This document shows positions 30,666-41,007 of a DNA stretch of 64,000 nucleotides, one piece after another. Origin of the DNA: Calcarisporiella thermophila CBS 279.70 (Eukaryota > Calcarisporiellomycota); NCBI RefSeq assembly GCF_041956535.1, contig NW_027192204.1:133069-197068 (forward strand). The letters are read 5' to 3'. The position numbers and the translations under genes were made by a program. How positions within the stretch are numbered: the stretch's first letter is position 1; every line of letters starts with the position of its first letter. The notes under the pieces are model-generated. The model was not told where the DNA came from. It ran no database searches and was given only the letters and a program-made list of their open reading frames with translations.

Positions 30666-33600
30666 ATGAATCCGCATTTTCGACAACGTGCCGATCCGAG
30701 AGAAACTGAAGATGATTTATTGCAACTTCAGAAAGAATTTCTTTCTTCCCCTAATGTTAATCCTGCTGCCACCCTTATTCGAAGTTCACAAAACCAGCGT
30801 GATGTAGTATCAATTGATTCTAGTTTGACTGGTGGTGCTGAACCGGTACGCGAGCAAACGTCAAAAAAGAAAAAATCTATATTTGCGATGCGAAGGGATA
30901 AAGCAAATGTTAGTGGATCGGAAAAGATCGTAGACATGGAAGCTGTTGGAGGCGGCGTTATTGGCCAAGTGAGGGAGCGTAAATGCAGCGATTCAAATTT
31001 TAATAGAGTGGTGCCTGCAACTGGATTCCCTGAACCCGTACATCGCAGCCAATTTCCTCGCGGTAACTCTCGCCCCTCAGAGAATACTAATTTCGATCAA
31101 GCGATTGCTGAAAATAATCGAGCAGATTCAAACCGTTCATTGTACTCCGAGATCCACGAGGAAAACATGAAACGCATTGAAGGAATGACTGTGGATGAAA
31201 TTATTGAAGCCCAGCGCGTTCTACGTGAAACTTATGGAAAGGAGATAGTAGAAGCCCTACTTCGTCGCAAACCGGTATCAGAAAGGCCTGACCCTGAAGC
31301 ACCAATTCCTAAGAAAAAAGGCGAAAAATCTGGAACTGTGCGGTTTAAAGAGGATGCAGAAATTATTGTTCTGAAAGATGTAGAAGAACAAATTCCAGAA
31401 GAGGAGCACAAAGCACAGAAAAGCGAAAGTAGAGTAGAAGACGAAGAAGCAATGGATACCCCACAAGCGTTGAAGGAAAAATATTTCAAGGACGTTCCTG
31501 AAGAACCTGAAAAGCTTGAGTGGATGGGCTACGGGCATTCGTCTACCTCTAAGAATCACTCTCAGGATATAAATGAAAGTGATACGCCAATTGTTCGCGT
31601 TCGTTTCGGGTTTCACGGTGAAGTGATCGATCCTTCCATACCTCTCCCAGTTTTTCAAGGCCTTCACCATCATGGGGAGGATCCCGATCAGCCTGGCTAT
31701 ACTCTTTCGGAGCTACTGCATTTATCTCGGAGCCAGGTACCTAGTCAACGCGTAATCCCGCTAAATATTATCACTCGCATTGTGCTGCGTGCAAAAAGAG
31801 GCGAATATTCTCCTCCAAAGCTTTCTGATGAAATCCTCTCATACTTGATTCACCTAAAGGCTCCGACACTCGTGCGAATATGTCTCGATCACCGACATGA
31901 TTCAGTTGTGGGTGCAGCAATTCAATGCATGTGGGCTTGGATGTGCGCTGGGGATGTGACCGAGGAGCTTATGGATCGCCTAGGAATGATGGAGCGTGGA
32001 TATGAAGGAGTCGCACTTGGTTCCCCCAGCGGAGTGAGATTGAAATCCCGGATGGAATATGGAATAGAGATTAATAAATCAGAAGATGGTACCGATGAGA
32101 GAGATATGGGGGCAGAGGTTGATATGACGATTGATTCTCATGCAGGGATAGCTGCGCGCGATCTCGTGGCAGGATGGTTGAAAATGAATCTTCTCCCTCG
32201 ACTCCGTTATCTTCTTGATCGATGCAAGCTTCCCGATATCTGTAATCATCAGATATTAGAGATTTTACTTCGTATAGCACGCCATTCACCCTCCAGCGCA
32301 GATATGATCGCACAAGTTCCAAAGCTGCTAGGAGCATTGCACCAACAGTTTATCGATCTTACATGGCCTGCTCTTGAAGTTTCATCGGCACCAAAGGTGA
32401 TGGCGCTCAGAGTCTTGAGAGTGGTTTGCATGGGAAACAGGGCAGCAGCTGAAAAAATAGCCGGCGTAACCTCAGATGACGATGATGGCGAACCAGAAGT
32501 CAATAATCAAGTGGACTCACTATTGAAATTTATTTTCATACCGCCCGAAGCTGTCCATAACCCATTGCTCGCATACGAGTTACAAGTAGAATCCCTTCGT
32601 TTGTTTGAAGTGCTGGCTGCCTACGGACTGAGGTGCGATCTCTTTGAACAGTGTTTCCCACAATTTTCATCATGGATACAAGAGCTGCATTCGTTGGTGA
32701 GTGAAAATCCCATTAAAAATAATGGAAACAAACAACATGAATGGAAGTGGATTCGAGTTATTACCCTGCTGCGCCTGCTTATATCTCTTACACATGTCGC
32801 ATCTGATACTACCCGCTCAACTCCTGCCCACTCCATCTGCTGGACACAGCCAACAGCATTCATATCTCTTGCGGTTGATATGTTAACTGAAAGAGACTTG
32901 ATGCAGGAAACAGATAACTTCAAAAAATATCGGGAACAATTAAGAGGCGCTTTGGTGGGCTATGTAGCTGCGTGGTGTCAGTACTTGGATCGGAATCCTC
33001 CTACTGATGCAAACATGATCAAAGGCGTGTGGACTAAACTGGATCAGTTGAGACATGCTTGTTTTGCCGAGCCTCTTGGAAAAGTATTGCAAGATTTTCG
33101 AGATGGATGGAGTAGGAGTCGTGGAGATTCAGAAATTAGCGTTCAAGTCGAGAATTTAGCTGGAGTATATCGCCCTCTAGCAGCAGCATTCTGTCAGAAC
33201 CTAGTTGCAAGCGGAGAGATTATTAATGCTTGGCTGCAACATGTTAAATTGGCATTCAACATTTCACGACTAGGAGAGAAGTCTGCGCTCAACAAGTTAA
33301 TTTCCCCCGAAACCCTTAATATAGTTCGTGTTTTACGCGAGGTTTCCGCAGAAATTATGAGATACACTAATTTCGGGTGGGCAAAATATTTTTCGCGGCA
33401 CGTGGGATTATCTTTGTGTACTTGGGTGCGGGCTATTCACCTGCTATTCTATGCTGACAAAGAAGCATGTGATAGGAGACTAACAGCTGTAAAAGAGGAG
33501 GAGGGAAAGAGCATCTTCCATGCGTACTACGGGAGCGCATTAATGGCACTGAGGGTATGTGATGATGAATGGTGGGCATCTTTTCTGCTTGTTGAAGTCG

Positions 33601-34607
33601 TGTTACATCCACCAAATCTCGATAATCTCTTGGCACAAGACTCTCAGGAGAATGCTTCTGAAGTTGTCGATGCGCTACTTCCACTCTTCAGTGAGAGATG
33701 GAGCGAATATATCACCCACTCTCGTGCGCTATGTACTCAAAACGCAAAGGGGATCAAAAGCTTAGTCACAACACTGGATCCTTCTTACTGTTGGTGGAGA
33801 GAATGGGCGCTGATCCCTGTAGATACAATTTGGAAGAAAAAATCCACTTTTCCCATTGAATCTGCTGCTCTAGCGGTTCTCAGAGTCGCGAACGAGGTGA
33901 CCGGACAATATTGGGCTTCAGGAATTGTATCGATCATGAAGTTAATCCTGCTCTCCGATACAATCATACGCAATGATTTTATTCGCACCTCGATTGCTTA
34001 TTTCCTCTCTTCCCAGCCGCCCCCTAATGCAGTGGATGGGGATTTGGAATTGTGTTTTGAGTCAACCTCGAACGGATTGCCCTTTCACCGTCTATTTTCT
34101 GATTTTGCTGCTCAATATGCTGCCATCTCATTCGGTGACACGCTTTTCGCACGCCTTCTCGTGCTCCCACTATCCATGCATTTCGCTTCTGATTATCGTC
34201 TTTGCGTGTGGGAGGAGCAATCAGATGCTCTTTCTTCGATTTCACTGAGATTGAATGATATTGTCAGGAGTGCAGACTATTTTGAGTCGGCGGAAAGGGA
34301 TGATATTGTGTTGAGGGCATATATGAAGGCTGTGGCTCGCGGTCTAATCACAAAGGCAAGAAATGAATTCCTGTACGCAGTAGCTTTACACCATTTGCGT
34401 CGATTTTGCTTCGATTTTGGGGAAAATGGGGAAGATTCGAATGCGAAGAAGTTGAGACAGGAGTTAGCGATGGGATTGGTGAATAATGCAGAGGACGAGG
34501 TACTTTTGGATTGGATTGGCACGAATAACGAGGCCAGCAGGAGTTTTGAGTTAGTTGAGAGTTTGGTTGGAGTACGTGGAATGCAACGTGTAAAAGAATT
34601 GATCTAA
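30666..34607 (+). CDS. RPAP1: RNA polymerase II-associated protein 1
   Basis: Assembly and nuclear-import factor for RNA polymerase II (RPAP1; plant MINIYO; yeast Rba50). One uninterrupted exon, 1313 aa, close to the animal and plant length and about three times yeast Rba50. N-terminal RPAP1_N motif: EIHEENMKRIEGMTVDEIIEAQRVLRETYGKEIVEALLRRK; the opening ETEDDLLQLQKEFL is also family-like. RPAP1_C motif: KLEWMGY followed by VRVRFGFHGEVI. The remainder is alpha-helical, HEAT-like. No intron in 3.9 kb is notable beside intron-rich neighbours. Start ATG 30666 follows an AT-rich leader. Confidence 0.92.
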   Translation: MNPHFRQRADPRETEDDLLQLQKEFLSSPNVNPAATLIRSSQNQRDVVSIDSSLTGGAEPVREQTSKKKKSIFAMRRDKANVSGSEKIVDMEAVGGGVIGQVRERKCSDSNFNRVVPATGFPEPVHRSQFPRGNSRPSENTNFDQAIAENNRADSNRSLYSEIHEENMKRIEGMTVDEIIEAQRVLRETYGKEIVEALLRRKPVSERPDPEAPIPKKKGEKSGTVRFKEDAEIIVLKDVEEQIPEEEHKAQKSESRVEDEEAMDTPQALKEKYFKDVPEEPEKLEWMGYGHSSTSKNHSQDINESDTPIVRVRFGFHGEVIDPSIPLPVFQGLHHHGEDPDQPGYTLSELLHLSRSQVPSQRVIPLNIITRIVLRAKRGEYSPPKLSDEILSYLIHLKAPTLVRICLDHRHDSVVGAAIQCMWAWMCAGDVTEELMDRLGMMERGYEGVALGSPSGVRLKSRMEYGIEINKSEDGTDERDMGAEVDMTIDSHAGIAARDLVAGWLKMNLLPRLRYLLDRCKLPDICNHQILEILLRIARHSPSSADMIAQVPKLLGALHQQFIDLTWPALEVSSAPKVMALRVLRVVCMGNRAAAEKIAGVTSDDDDGEPEVNNQVDSLLKFIFIPPEAVHNPLLAYELQVESLRLFEVLAAYGLRCDLFEQCFPQFSSWIQELHSLVSENPIKNNGNKQHEWKWIRVITLLRLLISLTHVASDTTRSTPAHSICWTQPTAFISLAVDMLTERDLMQETDNFKKYREQLRGALVGYVAAWCQYLDRNPPTDANMIKGVWTKLDQLRHACFAEPLGKVLQDFRDGWSRSRGDSEISVQVENLAGVYRPLAAAFCQNLVASGEIINAWLQHVKLAFNISRLGEKSALNKLISPETLNIVRVLREVSAEIMRYTNFGWAKYFSRHVGLSLCTWVRAIHLLFYADKEACDRRLTAVKEEEGKSIFHAYYGSALMALRVCDDEWWASFLLVEVVLHPPNLDNLLAQDSQENASEVVDALLPLFSERWSEYITHSRALCTQNAKGIKSLVTTLDPSYCWWREWALIPVDTIWKKKSTFPIESAALAVLRVANEVTGQYWASGIVSIMKLILLSDTIIRNDFIRTSIAYFLSSQPPPNAVDGDLELCFESTSNGLPFHRLFSDFAAQYAAISFGDTLFARLLVLPLSMHFASDYRLCVWEEQSDALSSISLRLNDIVRSADYFESAERDDIVLRAYMKAVARGLITKARNEFLYAVALHHLRRFCFDFGENGEDSNAKKLRQELAMGLVNNAEDEVLLDWIGTNNEASRSFELVESLVGVRGMQRVKELI

Positions 34608-34979
34608 TATGGCTTTTATATGATTATTTTTTGTTTGTTTACTTCATATTAGAATTTTATTTACATGCTATTCACTATTAAATTTTATATATTTTGGCTG
34701 AATTGGGTTTATGAATTTATTTATTGTCTGCTATCACATTGAATTTTTTTTTCCTCTTGGATAATTCAAATGTTCTAGCTGGTTAAAAGTAAATGCTACG
34801 CTAAGAAATTTTGAGGTTTATCCTTAGATATGATTACTTGCGGCAAACATAAAATGTACTTTGCTCATCCTTGAGTTTGTTGGCTAGTAAATGCTTAATT
34901 TTATATTTAGTCCATTATTCCTTAAAATGGTTAAAAAATTGGATGTAAAACAAAATAAAGGATAGGACGAAAAATAGAC
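34608..34979. other. Convergent 3' region, RPAP1 / SAC1
   Basis: 372 bp of very AT-rich DNA between two 3' ends. No gene seen. Confidence 0.5.
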
Positions 34980-37518
34980 CTAATCAATTCTAGTTTTCTC
35001 TCTCTCCAACTTGGTTAAAATCTCGCCAGCCTTAGCGGTAAGAGTAGTGGAACGCACAGCAGGTGACTTGATACCTGGTGCCGCCGCAGCTGCCGCCTCC
35101 AGAAAATCTAAGGGCACAAGCTTAGGCCAATTAACGAATTGTACACCATTATCGAACATGAAGCGATAAGCTGTCACCACCACGGCAAGCCAGAAAAACG
35201 TGAAAACGGTGAAAAGGCTGAATCCAGAAGTGACACGCAGAATTGTGCCAAAAACAAGCATCAAAATTCCAAGAGCAAAAATATAAGGTACGATACGGAA
35301 TCTAAGTGCTTGCTCTCTAACAAAGGGAGAGCCAGTGTATTCCTCAGCAGTGGGAGGTACAAAATTTCCCAATGCAAGATCATATGCATCTTGTCGTGCC
35401 CCATCCAAATAATTGTTTTTGACGTAGCGCACGATTGAATTCACGAGATCCTGCAGCGCCCCAGCTTTAGTGCGATTCCCCGTGCGAGTAAAATCAGTCT
35501 TCAATGCGCCCGTACCGGAGTACGCAATGCTCACTGCATCAGCATTATCAGCCCACACGTTACGGAATAGGAAGTAAAAAGTCTCAAACGCAACAATGTC
35601 TTCATCCTGGCCAAGAACCCCAACTTCGCGAAGCTGGCGATTGAGAGCATGGCGCGCAAGCATGGATTGGACCACGTTGGTACGATCGAGGCAATCCATA
35701 CAGTTGGTGCGGCAAACAGACTGCTGAAGTCGGCGAACTTTTTCTCCAGGGGCGGTTTCATCCACATAACAATAGCTTGAAACGAAATTTTAACCAAGTT
35801 TGCAAGTAAATACAAAGCAACTGAATATATATGCATACCCTTGCTGCAACAAATCGCTTTCAATTTGGTTGATAAGCAGTTGAATACGATCCCATCGCAT
35901 CCGCTTGCACTCCTTATGGAAGTCAAAATGCAAGTAACGCACTCTCTCATCCTTAAGTCGATTGACTTGTTTCTCAAAAGCATTGGCAACGTCCATCTCG
36001 TGTCCTTTGGTGTTCACGAGGTTAATCATGATAGTTGGTCCGTACGAGTCGAGGACTTTGTCGACATGACGCTTAAATGCAGAAGGCTATTTTCAGTTAA
36101 ATATAAGTATCAAAATAAATCTTATGGCCAATAGAAAACACTATAAAACAATTCGGAGTTTACTTACTGTTTGAACTTTATCTTGAATAAGCATTTTTGG
36201 TACATATTTCATATTAACCATTTGCGCCCAAAATATAGGAATGGAGCCTCGTATCTGGACATACGACATCTTGATCTTTCCGGTGATGGTTGCTCCTCCA
36301 GCTGAAGGACCGTCAAGCAGAACTAGCTGCTCAGTTTCAACAAAGTTGGACACGTTCCCTTCAAGATCAACACCACGAGAGAAATAGCGCGTGCCGGCGC
36401 GGTAGCGGCTGCGGCGCGAAATTAAGGCAAAGATGAAACTCTTACCCTTAATCGAGGTTTGAACTGCTTCTGCAACTATAATTTATCATGAGTAACTGCA
36501 CAATACGAAGTGTATCAAAATAACTTACACCCATGCATGACTGGCAAGATAAACGCATCAAACTAAAGGTAAATAATTGTTAATATAATGAGTCAGTATT
36601 GAATAATACGGTTGGATTACATTATATTGTCCATTTTCGGTCTCTTCAATCAATTTCGTCTGCATATATCGATTCCAGAAAAATCTTTCATCTGCCTAAT
36701 AAGAACAGCAATCGCTCAGAAAAATTCCTCAGCAAGCTCCAAAGTGCTAACTTACACGTTTCCACAAAGGCAAGCCAACTTGGCTAGTCAGTTGCAACTG
36801 CCTTTGCAAAGTTTGAGTCAAGTCGTAAGTGTATGAAAAATGAAATGCGTGCCCTTGCAAATGATTTTCCAATAACTGTAGATATGCTTTCTCGTCCTCC
36901 ATCTTCAAGCGCATAAAATTCATATATCAGTCTCAAACAATCGAAATTGATAACAAGCAAAACATACTTGTGAAGTGGATAATTGCTGTTCTTTCTCAGG
37001 AGTTGTAACAGGTATAATTTTAACGGCAGTAGCGCGGTAGATATCATGCTCTCCGAGGCGTCCTACACGTTGGCGCTGTGTGATAACGACCATGCGCTCT
37101 CCTAGTATCAATATGTTTAATAATAAGCGACAAAATACAATTCCGAATTGAAAAACACACCAGATATTAGGCGAATAAACCCAAATACACCATACACTGT
37201 CAGGGCATGTTTTTTTTCAGATGGGACAAGTGCATTGCCATTCTCAAGTACTAACGGTTAATACGATTAGTCTCGGTTCAATATTCTGTATACGAGATGA
37301 TGTATTACCATCCAGTCGCACTTTCCCCGTAATTCTATCTATTACTAAGAGTTCAGGTTTGGATGATGGATCTTGGTAATAAGGTTCCAAAATGAGAGTC
37401 CCGTTGCTTATATAACTAATATGGTTATAAAAGATATTAGGAATATTACATATGATAATTTCAAGTCTAGACAATAATCTTACAGTCGCAGGGTTTCATG
37501 TAAACGTATGGGAGACAT
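34980..37518 (-). CDS. SAC1: Phosphoinositide phosphatase SAC1
   Basis: ER/Golgi membrane phosphatase acting mainly on PI4P, a partner of lipid-transfer contact sites. Multi-exon; the start is ATG 37518 ([12 protein letters not shown]) and later exons include [65 protein letters not shown], and [21 protein letters not shown]. The catalytic CX5R motif is intact: [18 protein letters not shown]. It is followed by [31 protein letters not shown] and two C-terminal transmembrane segments ([20 protein letters not shown] and [21 protein letters not shown]), then [17 protein letters not shown], as in yeast Sac1. Tricalbin, an ER-plasma membrane tether, is at the other end of this window. Exon ends in 36.1-37.5 kb are approximate. 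Confidence 0.95.
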
Positions 37519-37766
37519 AGTCAAAACACTCGAATACTTTGAACGTTAAAGAAAAGATACTTGGAAAAATAAAGAAAAATCCCCCACTTTCTTTCTTATT
37601 TTGCCGTTATATATTTCTTGAGAGATGGGGCAAAAAAGTTCCCCTTTAACGTACACGAGATCCCCCACCCAAGCAATGTTGGAACCCAGGTTCTAAATAA
37701 GAAATCCAAGCCACAGGACTGTTATCCTCATTTCAATGTATTCTTCTAACGTTGGAAACAACTAGA
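37519..37766. promoter_or_regulatory. Divergent promoter, SAC1 / POP3
   Basis: 248 bp shared by two head-to-head genes; AT-rich with a CCCCAC-containing patch near 37580 and 37665. No defined element. Confidence 0.45.
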
Positions 37767-38786
37767 ATGCAAAAGCAACAGCAAAACATAAAACCTAGCT
37801 CGGGGAGCTCTCAAGTGGCAAAAACAGTGAATGTTAAATCGGGGAACAGTGTTCGAGAAGGCGATAAAAAACGCAGGACCGTCTTTAAAAATGTCTTAGA
37901 TTCTCCACTAGTCGTCACATGGTAAAATATAATCAATGATTTATATTCATTTCTCTATATTGACACATATGCCCATTATCAGGCCTAATATTGGTGTGCA
38001 GGAACAAAATGCTATACTAGATGAACTTTGCAGGTACTTCAAATTTTGGATATTTATCTATCTTTATCTTACCCATTTGTAATTCCAAGCTTGTTGATTC
38101 CAATTGGAGAATACCGCCGGGAAATGATCAAATTTCGGGACGCTAAGCGCAAGCAAATACTCGAATCAAGAAAACGCAAACGCCAAGCAGATACGAGTAT
38201 TGAAAAAATCCAGAGCAAAACTTTGGATGACACTCTTTCTGCACCTACCACCAAACCCCCCCAGCTAAACGCGTGTATCTTTGGTATCAACGCCATTACA
38301 AAAGCTCTCGAGAAACAAGTTCAAATAAATGCTATGTCCCAGGATTGTTCAGGAGAAACACGAGAACAAGACATGCCGATGGTGGAGGCGGTATTTGTTT
38401 GTCGCGCGGATGTGCAACCACAGCTTCTTCACGCTCATTTACCGATGCTTGCTTGTTTTGCATCAAATGTCTGGCTATGCTCATTGCCCCGAGGTGCAGA
38501 GAGAAGACTCGGAGATCTCCTTGGAATGAAACGGGTGGGTGCAATTGCACTTCGCAAACCCGAGAATTTGGGTTGCAGTTCGCACTTTGAGCCCCTAAGA
38601 TCTTTGCTTGCCAAGTCAATGCAACCGGTAACTGCACCAGGACCTTGGGTAGTATATGATAAAACAGGAATGGATGCCAACCAACTATTGTATCTACCGA
38701 CCAATATTAAACAGTTGAAGACGAGCACCCCGATTAAGAGGCCGAGCAATAAATCTAATAAAGCTATAGACGAAGAAGGAAAATAA
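37767..38786 (+). CDS. POP3: RNase P/MRP subunit POP3
   Basis: Nuclear RNase P and RNase MRP protein of the L7Ae-like fold, for pre-tRNA and pre-rRNA processing. Exons 37767-37921, 37983-38033 and 38090-38786 join exactly to 300 aa. The joined N-terminal core reads KRRTVFKNVLDSPLVVTWPNIGVQEQNAILDELCSLLIPIGEYRR, the Pop3 signature. A basic stretch (RDAKRKQILESRKRKRQ) follows. Downstream are ACIFGINAITKALEKQ, VEAVFVCRADVQPQLLHAHLPML and the Leu/Gly-rich LLGMKRVGAIALRK, as expected for the RNA-binding domain. The Lys/Arg-rich tail suggests nuclear localisation. Confidence 0.86.
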
Positions 38787-39240
38787 AGTTGTTTATGAGA
38801 TATAGTAGATCCTTGGTAACTTAACGCTCAAGGCATCTGTTCGTAAAAGTCCATTAGGCGGAGATAAGCTGCACAAATCCGTCAAAAGTGTGTCCCCTCA
38901 TTGTAAACCAAAGTAATTTTTCATAAATTGGGCGAATACATATAACATTGTCCTAAAATTTAATGTATTCACCTGTTAAGCGACTAGTTAAAGCGAAGTG
39001 AATTTGGAGTTGAATATCTATACGGTGAACAATACCAACTTTTCATGAATTATCGTTTTATATTTAGAATGTACATTATTATTTGGTTATCAAAACGAAA
39101 GATGAACTAGAGAAAGCATTACGGTTGATACTTGAAAAATTCGATGCAAAATTAAATATATACTTTTTATATTAATATCAACAACATTTTCAATATATCG
39201 CAGTATTCTCTAAACCACTACGACCGATTCGCACTGTATA
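38787..39240. other. Convergent 3' region, POP3 / repeat precursor
   Basis: 454 bp, AT-rich, between two 3' ends. No gene seen. Confidence 0.5.
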
Positions 39241-41007
39241 TCAGCAGTCAGACGTCCGTTTGTGATGGTGTTTTCCCTTGCAGTGCCCGCCATGTTTTCC
39301 GTGGTAGTTGCGGTTTTCAACGATATAAGTATCGGAGTTGATATTAGTGTTTAGAAGGCCGAAGTCGTTTGCCACATCAACATTCCCTACAGAATCGTCG
39401 ATATATTGACGTTTGGCGGAATGATGGTGGTGATGGTGGCCATGTGAATTATAGTTTCGGTTTTGCACATCAGTCGTGTCCGAGTTGATGTTTGTGTTCA
39501 GAATTGAAAACTCATTGGCGACGTCGACATTGCTCACAGAATCATCAATGAAGCCACGCTTATCTTTCCAATGAACAATACTGTTGTCATAATCACCATG
39601 AGCATGAGTGTTGGCATTGCGGTTCTCAGAAATACTGACATCTGAATTTTGAGTGGAATCAAATAGAGATATATGGCTAAGAATGTCGGCATTGTTGAGA
39701 GAACCGTCAAGAAGACCGCGTTTGTGATGTCCGTGTGATTTACTGTTCATATTGCGATTGTGCACTTTGGTCGAGTCGGAGTTGATGTTTGAGTTCAGGA
39801 TTGAGAACTCATTCGCTACGTCCACGTTACTGATAGAATCGTCAACAAAACCACGTTTGTCTGTCGCACGATGATGGTGATGGTGGTGCCCATGCTTAGT
39901 GTTGAAGTTGCGGTTTTGCACATCAGTTGTGTCCGAATTAATATTAGTATTCAGCAAGGATAGCTCGTTGGCAACGTCGACATTGCTAACCGAATCATCA
40001 ATAAAGCCGCGCTTATCTCTCCAATGGATTATGGTGTTATCGTAATCACCACGGGCGCGAGTATTAGCGTTGCGATTTTCAAACGACTCTATTTCAGAGT
40101 TAAAGTTGGTGTTAAAGAAAGAAAGGTGGTCGAAAATGTCAGCATTATTGCCTGAGTTGCTGAACCACCCACGCTTGTTGGCCGCTGAGTGATGGTGATG
40201 ATGGCCGTGAGATTTGCCGTTGATGTTTCGATTCTCCACATTTGTCGTATCCGAATTGATATTCGTATTCAAAGCCGATATTTCGTTAGCAATATCGACA
40301 TTGCTAACCGAATCATCGATAAAGCCTCGTTTGGTGGCCGCTAAGTGATGGTGGTGCCCGTGCGGTTTAGAGTTGAAGTTGCGGTTTCGTACATCGGTGG
40401 TGTCCGAATTAATGTTTGTATTTAGAACATCGATATCGTTGAGAACGTCGACATTGTCAATAGAGTCGTCATAATACCCCCGTTTGTTGGCTGCAGAGTG
40501 ATGGTGATGTCCATGGGATTTAGAGTTAGAGTTGCGGTTTCGAACCTCCGTAGTGTCTGAATTGATGTTCGTGTCTAGGACATCGATATCGTTGAGAACG
40601 TCGACATTGTCGATAGAACCATCGTAATACCCTCTCTTGTTGGCTGCAGAGTGATGATGATGCCCGTGCGATTTAGAGTTGTAGTTTCGATTTCGCACGT
40701 CGGTTGTGTCCGAGTTGATGTTCGTGTTTAGAACATCAATATCGTTGAGGACGTCGACATTGTCAATAGAGTCGTCATAATATCCCCGTTTATTGGCTGG
40801 CGAATGATGGTGATGTCCGTGTGATTTGTAGTTGCGGTTTCGAATGTCAGTTGTGTCAGAATTTATGTTTGTATCCAAGACGTCGATATCATTGAGAACA
40901 TCGACATTGTCGATAGAATCATCGTAATAGCCTCGCTTGGAGGGTGCCGCCTGCGCTATACTGGCCAGAGCAATAACTACTGATAGAGAGATTATGTATG
41001 GCTTCAT
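39241..41007 (-). CDS. Secreted Kex2-type His-rich repeat precursor
   Basis: 588 aa, single exon. Signal peptide MKPYIISLSVVIALASIAQA, then APSKR, then eleven units of about 45-54 residues, each ending in KR, and a short tail TSDC. This is the layout of Kex2-processed repeat proteins, such as Ustilago Rep1 or fungal pheromone and ustiloxin precursors. Type A units (nine) read G-[YF]-x-D-[DG]-S, NVD, NTNINSDTT, NRN, then HGHHHH(HH) before KR. Units 1-4 are near-identical (GYYDDS, VLNDIDVL). Type B units (6 and 9) lack the His run and carry NNADI, ENRNANT and GDYDN[TS]I[IV]HW[RK]DKR. Unit 11 begins Q instead of G and ends in a Cys/Gly/His/Lys segment. No known family name fits. Possible roles, all inferred: wall or hyphal-surface peptides, metal (Zn/Cu/Ni) binding through His runs, or signalling peptides. 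A TATA box stands about 60 bp upstream. Confidence 0.9.
   Translation of the reverse strand: MKPYIISLSVVIALASIAQAAPSKRGYYDDSIDNVDVLNDIDVLDTNINSDTTDIRNRNYKSHGHHHHSPANKRGYYDDSIDNVDVLNDIDVLNTNINSDTTDVRNRNYNSKSHGHHHHSAANKRGYYDGSIDNVDVLNDIDVLDTNINSDTTEVRNRNSNSKSHGHHHHSAANKRGYYDDSIDNVDVLNDIDVLNTNINSDTTDVRNRNFNSKPHGHHHHLAATKRGFIDDSVSNVDIANEISALNTNINSDTTNVENRNINGKSHGHHHHHSAANKRGWFSNSGNNADIFDHLSFFNTNFNSEIESFENRNANTRARGDYDNTIIHWRDKRGFIDDSVSNVDVANELSLLNTNINSDTTDVQNRNFNTKHGHHHHHHRATDKRGFVDDSISNVDVANEFSILNSNINSDSTKVHNRNMNSKSHGHHKRGLLDGSLNNADILSHISLFDSTQNSDVSISENRNANTHAHGDYDNSIVHWKDKRGFIDDSVSNVDVANEFSILNTNINSDTTDVQNRNYNSHGHHHHHHSAKRQYIDDSVGNVDVANDFGLLNTNINSDTYIVENRNYHGKHGGHCKGKHHHKRTSDC
39253..40932 (-). 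repeat. Eleven tandem coding units of about 135-160 bp
   Basis: The precursor's coding region from residue 26 to the last KR is an imperfect tandem array. Order from the N-terminus: four near-identical A units, A', B, A', A' (short, ending HGHHKR), B, A', A' (divergent). DNA identity is highest among the first four (about 40330-40932), pointing to recent expansion or homogenisation at the 5' end. Confidence 0.88.

Noticed and set aside
39241-41007. Repeat protein as a mating pheromone precursor
   Set aside because: Units are long, acidic and His-rich, with no CAAX end and no short alpha-factor-like peptide; pheromone is possible but not supported.
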